Below are positions 1 through 4,809 of a stretch of DNA of 7,616 bases, piece after piece. Under the pieces are notes generated by a model. That model was given only the letters and a program-made list of their open reading frames with translations, was not told the DNA's origin and searched no databases. The stretch is taken from positions 1 to 7,616 of the forward strand of contig JAADHG010000174.1 of assembly GCA_013151975.1 (NCBI GenBank), given 5' to 3'. Position numbers and translations under genes: made by a program. Origin of the DNA: Chlorobiota bacterium (GTDB lineage Bacteria > Bacteroidota > Bacteroidia > Flavobacteriales > Flavobacteriaceae). Each line of letters starts with the position of its first letter. Position 1 is the first letter of the stretch.

Positions 1-742
1 TTGGCCGTGTGCCGATGTTCATAATACCATAAACTTTTACTTTATTTATGACTGTATAAACAATATAAACCCCCGTTTTAGGAATGAGTTTATAGCTTTC
101 GCTGATGTGTAAATTAATTGTAGGAAAGTCGAGCGTTTTACCCAAACCTTTGCCTTTTACAACAGTGCCTGTAAGCATATAGGAGTATCCTAAATAGGCA
201 TTAGCTGTTTTTATATCGCCTTCGTTTAAAGCCTTTCTGATTTTTGTAGAACTCACAGCAACATTGGCAATATCTTGTTGCGGAATTTGTTCTATTGTAT
301 AATTATAAACCGAGCTATAATCTACTAGATTTTCAAAATTCCCTTCACGGTTGCGCCCAAATTGATGGTCGTAACCCACCACTAAAATTTTTGTTTTAAG
401 ATTATTCACCAAAACATCTCTTACAAATTCTAAGGCCGTTAATCTTGAAAATTCTTTAGAAAAAGGTTCAATTACCAAGCAATTTATACCAAAATCTTTA
501 AGTAATGCTATGCGCTCGTCAATTGTATTTAATAGTTTTAGAGAAGTGTCTTTTTGTAAAACCAATCGGGGATGAGGAAACAAGGTAAAAACAACAGCAT
601 TCAAATTGTTCTTTTTAGCATTGTCAATAAGCTGTTGTAAGATTTTTTTATGACCGATATGCAAACCATCAAAAGTGCCAATACTCACAGCCGAAGCTTT
701 GCCTTTACAAGAGAAATTGGAATGTGAATGAAATATTTTCAA
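1..742 (-). CDS. ribF: Bifunctional riboflavin kinase/FAD synthetase, 3' end cut off by the window
   Basis: Cytoplasmic enzyme that phosphorylates riboflavin to FMN and then adenylylates FMN to FAD. I read 247 codons in one uninterrupted frame. The family is usually about 310 residues, so roughly 60 C-terminal residues lie outside the window. The N-terminal nucleotidyltransferase (FAD synthetase) domain shows GTFDGLHIGH at about 22-31, VGYDHQFGRNREG at about 122-134 and SSTKIR at 164-169. The C-terminal riboflavin kinase domain begins near 185, with PTIN at 207-210 and NIGTRP at the truncated end. The start is inferred to be TTG (742-740), giving MKIFHS. An in-frame TAA lies four codons upstream, and the first in-frame ATG is only at residue 189, far too late. 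The gene begins one base after the stop of the lipoprotein gene, so the two are very probably co-transcribed and perhaps translationally coupled. No FMN riboswitch fits upstream. Asp205 replaces the Gly normally preceding FPT. The family assignment is secure. Confidence 0.95.
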   Translation of the reverse strand, partial: MKIFHSHSNFSCKGKASAVSIGTFDGLHIGHKKILQQLIDNAKKNNLNAVVFTLFPHPRLVLQKDTSLKLLNTIDERIALLKDFGINCLVIEPFSKEFSRLTALEFVRDVLVNNLKTKILVVGYDHQFGRNREGNFENLVDYSSVYNYTIEQIPQQDIANVAVSSTKIRKALNEGDIKTANAYLGYSYMLTGTVVKGKGLGKTLDFPTINLHISESYKLIPKTGVYIVYTVINKVKVYGIMNIGTRP

Positions 743-743
743 G

Positions 744-1271
744 CTATTGTTTTAGGGATAAATTTTGGTCGATAAAATTAAGAACTTGTGGCAGATTATT
801 AAACCTAATAGCCGCTTTTATTTTAAGTGCCTTTTTACTGAGTTTAATGTTAAGATTACCATCAGTTATTTTGTAAAAACCTATATAATCACGACAAAAA
901 CAAAAACGGGCGAACCACATTTTTATAGTACTGTTTTTTAAATCACCCATTTTAATGTCTTGATTTTTATTGGGAATCTCAAAATAGACAATTTCACGGT
1001 AGCCGCTATCAGCCACATTTTTAGCAGATTTTTTAACGGCTTCAATTTTTACAACAATATTATTACCTGGTACTATTTTTATAAAAGTGTTCTTCTGAGA
1101 ATCTTTAAAAGTCTCAATTTTAGAATTTGGTGATAGTTTAGAGTTTATTATGGCGTTTTCTGACAGAACAATTTGCTGTAAAACAGGGTTTGATAATACC
1201 TTTTTTTGTGATGTACAGCCACTAATTATAAGTGTAAAAGCTAATATTATTAAGACTTTTGATCGAAACAT
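744..1271 (-). CDS. Small predicted lipoprotein of unknown function, upstream of ribF
   Basis: I do not recognise the family of this 175-residue protein. The N-terminus is a clear lipoprotein signal: basic MFRSK, a hydrophobic stretch at 6-16, and the lipobox IISGC with the lipidated cysteine at residue 19. The protein should therefore be anchored in the inner or outer membrane, facing the periplasm. The residues after the cysteine (TSQKK) are basic and do not resemble the acidic surface-export signal described for some Bacteroidota lipoproteins. The mature part looks beta-rich in the middle (about 62-145), with a Trp/Phe/Cys-rich segment WFARFCFCRDY at 119-129 containing a Cys-x-Cys pair (124, 126). 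A short helical tail ends at 175. The ATG at 1271 is the only sensible start because the signal peptide begins there. The stop is one base from the ribF start, so the two genes probably form an operon read from the promoter near 1312-1319. Coding status is well supported by the signal peptide and packing; the function is unknown. Confidence 0.8.
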   Translation of the reverse strand: MFRSKVLIILAFTLIISGCTSQKKVLSNPVLQQIVLSENAIINSKLSPNSKIETFKDSQKNTFIKIVPGNNIVVKIEAVKKSAKNVADSGYREIVYFEIPNKNQDIKMGDLKNSTIKMWFARFCFCRDYIGFYKITDGNLNIKLSKKALKIKAAIRFNNLPQVLNFIDQNLSLKQ

Positions 1272-1278
1272 AAATTTT

Positions 1279-1310
1279 TTGTCACGTTTAATTATAATTT
1301 AATAGATTTG
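1279..1310 (+). promoter_or_regulatory. Flavobacterial-type promoter of the metalloprotease gene
   Basis: TAGATTTG at 1303-1310 matches the Bacteroidota -7 consensus TAnnTTTG exactly. A TTG at 1279-1281 lies 21 bases upstream, within the usual spacing for the -33 element. Transcription would start near 1316, leaving a very short AT-rich leader of about 13 bases before the ATG at 1329 and no Shine-Dalgarno sequence, as is common in this phylum. The motif match is seen in the sequence; activity is inferred. Confidence 0.65.
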
Positions 1311-1311
1311 T

Positions 1312-1319
1312 CAAAAGTA
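1312..1319 (-). promoter_or_regulatory. Probable -7 element for the lipoprotein-ribF operon
   Basis: Read on the minus strand, 1319 to 1312 is TACTTTTG, an exact match to TAnnTTTG. It lies about 40 bases before the lipoprotein ATG at 1271. I see no TTG at the expected -33 distance (about 1337-1345), so the promoter is only half supported. It is one base away from the -7 element of the divergent metalloprotease promoter. Confidence 0.45.
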
Positions 1320-1328
1320 GATTAAATA

Positions 1329-4300
1329 ATGAAGTATTTTATAAAATTAAGCTTAATTTCAATTTTTCTTTTAGTTTTTCAGAAAGGTTTTTCACAATCT
1401 GATAAGTTATGGACGGTTGCTAATATGCGTCAAAATCAGTCCGAAATTTTACAACGCAGTTCTAATCCAGAGTATTATAAAAGCTATCATTTAAACAGGG
1501 CTTTATTAAAACAATTATTGACAAAAGCGCCTAAACGCAATAGTAAATTCGGCAGATCAAAAGTTGTTATTCCGTTTCCTGACGATTCTGGAAAGATGAT
1601 TGATTTTGCTATTTTAAAAGCTTCGGTTATGGCACCCGAATTGGCTAAAAAATATCCCGAGAACATGTCTTATATAGGGCAAAGTCTTTCAGATAAAAGT
1701 ATCAATATCCGCTTTAGCGTAAACCAATTAGGTGTTTATGCTATAATTTTTAAGGCTGGAAACAAGGTTGAATATATAGACCCTATAGATAAAAATAGAA
1801 CAAACTATATGGTATATAAGCGTTCTAGTTTACCCGAACGCGACCAAGCTTCTGTGTGTTTAACCAAAGAAACCAAAGGTTTTAATGTGCCAAATGTTCA
1901 ATTAAAAACATTAAATGCTAACGATACTAAATTGCGCACTTTTAGATTGGCTTTGGCGGCTACAGCCGAATATTCTCAATTTCAAGTTAGCCAAGCAGGT
2001 GTGAGTACTGGGACGGATGCTCAAAAAAGAGCAGCTGTTTTAGCGGCCATGACAACAACAATGACGCGGGTAAATGGCGTGTACGAAAAAGATGTAGCGC
2101 TCACCATGGTTTTAGTAGACAATAACGACCAACTAATTTATTTAGAAGATACAACATTAAATCCTGACCCCTATACTAATGGTGATGGTAGTACTATGTT
2201 GAGTGAAAATCAGAGTAATATAGATGCCGTTATTGGTTCGGCAAACTACGATATAGGCCATGTTTTTAGTACGGGAGGTGGTGGTATAGCTAGTTTGAAC
2301 TCGCCTTGTACAGCTAGTAAAGCACAGGGAGTTACAGGACAATCTGCTCCTGTAGGCGATGCTTTTTATATAGATTTCGTTGCCCACGAAATGGGACATC
2401 AATTCGGAGCAACGCATACTTTTAATGGTACTACAGGAAGTTGTAATGGCAACCGAACCAATTCGACTGCTGTAGAACCTGGTAGTGGGAGTACTATTAT
2501 GGCCTATGCTGGCATTTGTAGTCCACAAAATGTGCAACTGCACAGCGACCCCTATTTTCATATAGTAAGTATAGAGCAAATGTTTAACAATATTTCTGTC
2601 GGTCAAAGTGCCTGTGCCACTATTACCAATCTAGCAAATAATCAGAATGCACCTGTTGTTAATGCGGGTGCTGATGTTGTGATTCCTAAATCGACACCTT
2701 TTAAACTCACCGCTGCAGGCTCTGATGCCGATAATGATGCTTTAACCTATGCTTGGGAACAAACAGATACACAAATTACAGCCGTACCTCCTTCGGCTAC
2801 AGCTACAGGAGGGTCTGTTTTTAGATCTTTAAATCCGGTAACAGATACGTATCGTTATTTTCCGGCGCTAAGTACTGTTTTATCAGGCAAAACGGCCAGT
2901 ACTTGGGAAGTTGTACCAGATGTTTCTAGAACTTTAAATTTTGATGTAACAGTGCGCGATAATGTTGCGGGAGGCGGACAAACAGCTAAAGATTCAAAAG
3001 TTGTAACTGTTGTAGGAACAGCCGGTCCTTTTAAAGTCATATCTCAAGATGTAAATGCAACTGTTGATGTGGGCTCTACACAAAGTATAAATTGGACTGT
3101 GGCTAGCACAGATTTGCCTCCGATAAACTGTAGTCAGGTTGATATTTTATTATCTACAGATGGCGGGTTGACTTTTCCTATAACGTTGGCCTCAAAAGTA
3201 CCCAATACAGGTAGCTATGATGTTGTAATACCGAACAATCTTACAACTCTAGCTCGTGTTATGGTAAAGAGTGTAAATAATGTGTTTTTTAGTATCAATC
3301 AGGTTAAATTTACCATTCAACAAAATAGTTTTGCTTTGTTACCCGAAAAGAATTCAACCGACGCGTGTTCGGGGTCAAATGCGGTATTAAATTATACCTA
3401 TAATACTTTTAATGGTTTTAATGAAACAACAGTTTTAAGCACAACAAATTTACCCAGAGGTATTGTTGCTGTTTTTAATCCAACAACCGTATCTACAGAT
3501 GGCACAACCGTTCAATTGACTTTATCTGGTATTGCTGATGGCAATTTGGGGGCTAATGATATTTCTGTAATTGCAACAGCCCCCTCTTTAACCCGCACAG
3601 TTGTTACCAATTTACAAGTTTATAGTCCTACTTTTACAACCCAAACAATTACGTCGCCATCAGATGGAAGTATAGGTGTAACTACGTCACCTACTTTAAG
3701 TTGGGATAGCCAAGGCAATGCTAAAAGTTATGATGTACAGGTGGCTGCCGATATTAATTTTAACACTATTATAAAATCAGCCAATACAACTGAAACCAGT
3801 TATACTTTAACGGGTTTAAATGAAGCGACAACTTATTATTGGCGAGTACGTCCTGTAAATCCGTGTGTAAATGGCGCTTATTCTATTGCCGCCGCTTTTG
3901 CTACTTTTCAAACAACCTGTACCACTACAACTTATGCTGATGTACCTATTGATATACCCGATAATTCTACAGTTGGGGCAACTTCAACCATAAATGTACC
4001 TAATAATATTACTATTTCTGATGTAAATATTGGTGTAAATATTACACATCAATGGATAGGTGATATTGAATTGAATATCACTAGTCCGTCAAATAAACCG
4101 GTACAATTAATAGCCTCCTCAAGTTGTGCGCCAGCAAATATGAGTGTTATTTTTAACGACGATGGCAATAGTGCTTTGTGTAATGGTGCCGCCCCAGGTT
4201 ATTCGGGGGTTATTAAACCCTCTGGAAATTTATCAGATTATAATGGCGACAATGCCCAAGGTGTCTGGACTTTATTTATGGAAGACCAAGGTCCAAATGA

Positions 4301-4628
4301 CACGGGTTCATTAACAAGTTGGAATATAGAAGTGTGTAGCGTGGCTTCTGTACCACTAGCAGTAGAAAATTTTGGTATTTCAAGTCTAAATATGTGGCCA
4401 AACCCTACTAAAGGAGATTTAAATATAAAGATGTCCAATCAAAAATTAGAACAAGTAAATATTCAAGTTATAGACGTTTTGGGTCGTCACATTAAAGCGT
4501 TTCATTTTAAAAATACCTCAACTGTATTTAATACTAAACTATCTTTAAATAATCTATCTAAAGGCGTTTATTCTGTTAGGGTAATTAAGGGGAATAAAGT
4601 GTCAATTAAAAAAATAATTCTTTATTAA
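1329..4628 (+). CDS. Secreted reprolysin-type zinc metalloprotease with P-domain and T9SS sorting domain
   Basis: Predicted secreted endopeptidase of 1099 residues. Domains in order: Sec signal peptide 1-22 (MKYFIKLSL..., cleavage after GFS); propeptide about 23-200; reprolysin/M12B-like catalytic domain about 204-432; Ig/PKD-like segment about 440-565; two further beta-sandwich segments about 567-667 and 668-767; fibronectin type III about 770-864; proprotein-convertase P-domain about 868-1005; T9SS type A sorting domain about 1020-1099, opening with MWPNPTKG and ending KKIILY. The active site is intact: HEMGHQFGATH at 353-363 gives three zinc-binding His and the catalytic Glu354, and STIMAY with Met391 fits the Met-turn. 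The enzyme should cross the inner membrane by Sec and the outer membrane by T9SS, ending on the surface or in the medium. A lone Cys177 near the propeptide end could act as a cysteine switch (inference). The ATG at 1329 is chosen because the signal peptide starts there. The substrate cannot be told from sequence. It has its own promoter and terminator, so it is probably monocistronic. Confidence 0.93.
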   Translation: MKYFIKLSLISIFLLVFQKGFSQSDKLWTVANMRQNQSEILQRSSNPEYYKSYHLNRALLKQLLTKAPKRNSKFGRSKVVIPFPDDSGKMIDFAILKASVMAPELAKKYPENMSYIGQSLSDKSINIRFSVNQLGVYAIIFKAGNKVEYIDPIDKNRTNYMVYKRSSLPERDQASVCLTKETKGFNVPNVQLKTLNANDTKLRTFRLALAATAEYSQFQVSQAGVSTGTDAQKRAAVLAAMTTTMTRVNGVYEKDVALTMVLVDNNDQLIYLEDTTLNPDPYTNGDGSTMLSENQSNIDAVIGSANYDIGHVFSTGGGGIASLNSPCTASKAQGVTGQSAPVGDAFYIDFVAHEMGHQFGATHTFNGTTGSCNGNRTNSTAVEPGSGSTIMAYAGICSPQNVQLHSDPYFHIVSIEQMFNNISVGQSACATITNLANNQNAPVVNAGADVVIPKSTPFKLTAAGSDADNDALTYAWEQTDTQITAVPPSATATGGSVFRSLNPVTDTYRYFPALSTVLSGKTASTWEVVPDVSRTLNFDVTVRDNVAGGGQTAKDSKVVTVVGTAGPFKVISQDVNATVDVGSTQSINWTVASTDLPPINCSQVDILLSTDGGLTFPITLASKVPNTGSYDVVIPNNLTTLARVMVKSVNNVFFSINQVKFTIQQNSFALLPEKNSTDACSGSNAVLNYTYNTFNGFNETTVLSTTNLPRGIVAVFNPTTVSTDGTTVQLTLSGIADGNLGANDISVIATAPSLTRTVVTNLQVYSPTFTTQTITSPSDGSIGVTTSPTLSWDSQGNAKSYDVQVAADINFNTIIKSANTTETSYTLTGLNEATTYYWRVRPVNPCVNGAYSIAAAFATFQTTCTTTTYADVPIDIPDNSTVGATSTINVPNNITISDVNIGVNITHQWIGDIELNITSPSNKPVQLIASSSCAPANMSVIFNDDGNSALCNGAAPGYSGVIKPSGNLSDYNGDNAQGVWTLFMEDQGPNDTGSLTSWNIEVCSVASVPLAVENFGISSLNMWPNPTKGDLNIKMSNQKLEQVNIQVIDVLGRHIKAFHFKNTSTVFNTKLSLNNLSKGVYSVRVIKGNKVSIKKIILY

Positions 4629-4633
4629 ACAAG

Positions 4634-4685
4634 TTTTAGAATACTTTTTAAGGGTATTTTAAAGATTAGATTTTTAATTTTTTTT
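4634..4685 (+). terminator. Likely intrinsic terminator after the metalloprotease gene
   Basis: Starting six bases after the stop codon, 4634-4644 (TTTTAGAATAC) can pair with 4654-4664 (GTATTTTAAAG). This forms an 11-bp stem with two G-T wobbles and a 9-base loop. A strongly T-rich run follows at 4671-4685. The stem is AT-rich and therefore weak, but its position and the T tract fit a factor-independent terminator. The T-rich run and the A-rich run after it (4686-4703) also form an A/T-only inverted repeat (T5A2T7 against A7T2A5), which could add to the structure. Confidence 0.5.
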
Positions 4686-4706
4686 AAAAAAATTAAAAAA
4701 AAATTG

Positions 4707-4713
4707 TACTTTG
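4707..4713 (+). promoter_or_regulatory. Candidate -7 element of the TonB-dependent receptor gene
   Basis: TACTTTG at 4707-4713 is one base shorter than the TAnnTTTG consensus. It sits in the only non-homopolymeric part of the 156-bp intergenic region. No TTG is visible at the -33 distance; the upstream sequence is almost pure A and T. If used, transcription would start near 4719 and the leader would include both copies of the 33-bp repeat. Confidence 0.4.
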
Positions 4714-4743
4714 CATTAAATTTTAACATAAATAATCAATAAA

Positions 4744-4809
4744 AAACAACTATGAAACAGTTATTAAGCATTGTTTAAACAACTATGAAACAGTTATTAA
4801 GCATTGTTT
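4744..4809 (+). repeat. Perfect 33-bp tandem duplication spanning the receptor start codon
   Basis: Bases 4744-4776 and 4777-4809 are identical over all 33 positions and directly adjacent. Identity stops on both outer sides (4743 is A against 4776 T; 4777 is A against 4810 T), so the unit is exactly 33 bp, or eleven codons. Each unit holds 8 leader bases (AAACAACT), the ATG and the next 22 coding bases. Each unit starts with AAACAA and ends with its reverse complement TTGTTT, so the junction is the 12-bp palindrome TTGTTTAAACAA (4771-4782). The absence of any difference between copies suggests a recent event, or an assembly or sequencing artefact. Confidence 0.95.
4752..4778 (+). other. Abortive upstream mini-ORF made by the duplication (8 codons plus stop)
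   Basis: The first repeat copy carries its own ATG (4752-4754) and encodes MKQLLSIV, then TAA at 4776-4778. These are the same eight residues that begin the receptor. The stop codon straddles the repeat junction and does not exist in the second copy, where the matching codon is TTT. After the stop, ACA ACT leads in frame to the receptor ATG at 4785. Ribosomes that start here would end six bases before the true start. The ORF is real in the sequence; whether it is translated is unknown. It is a fragment of a signal peptide, so I do not regard it as a gene. Confidence 0.6.

Noticed and set aside
1272..1328. FMN riboswitch controlling the ribF operon
   Set aside because: The region is only 57 bp, AT-rich and filled by promoter motifs; none of the conserved RFN-element segments is visible.
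2157..2606. 149-codon open frame on the minus strand inside the metalloprotease gene
   Set aside because: It lies opposite the catalytic domain with its intact HEMGHQFGATH motif. Its translation is Ser/Thr-rich low-complexity sequence without a signal or domain, typical of an antisense shadow.
2855..3040. 61-codon minus-strand open frame
   Set aside because: Entirely within the metalloprotease coding sequence, with no promoter, leader or recognisable protein feature.
4238..4438. 66-codon minus-strand open frame
   Set aside because: Shadow of the P-domain and sorting-domain region; no independent support.
4752..4754. First ATG as the true start of the TonB-dependent receptor
   Set aside because: In frame, but followed by TAA at 4776-4778; only the second ATG (4785) opens the full receptor frame.
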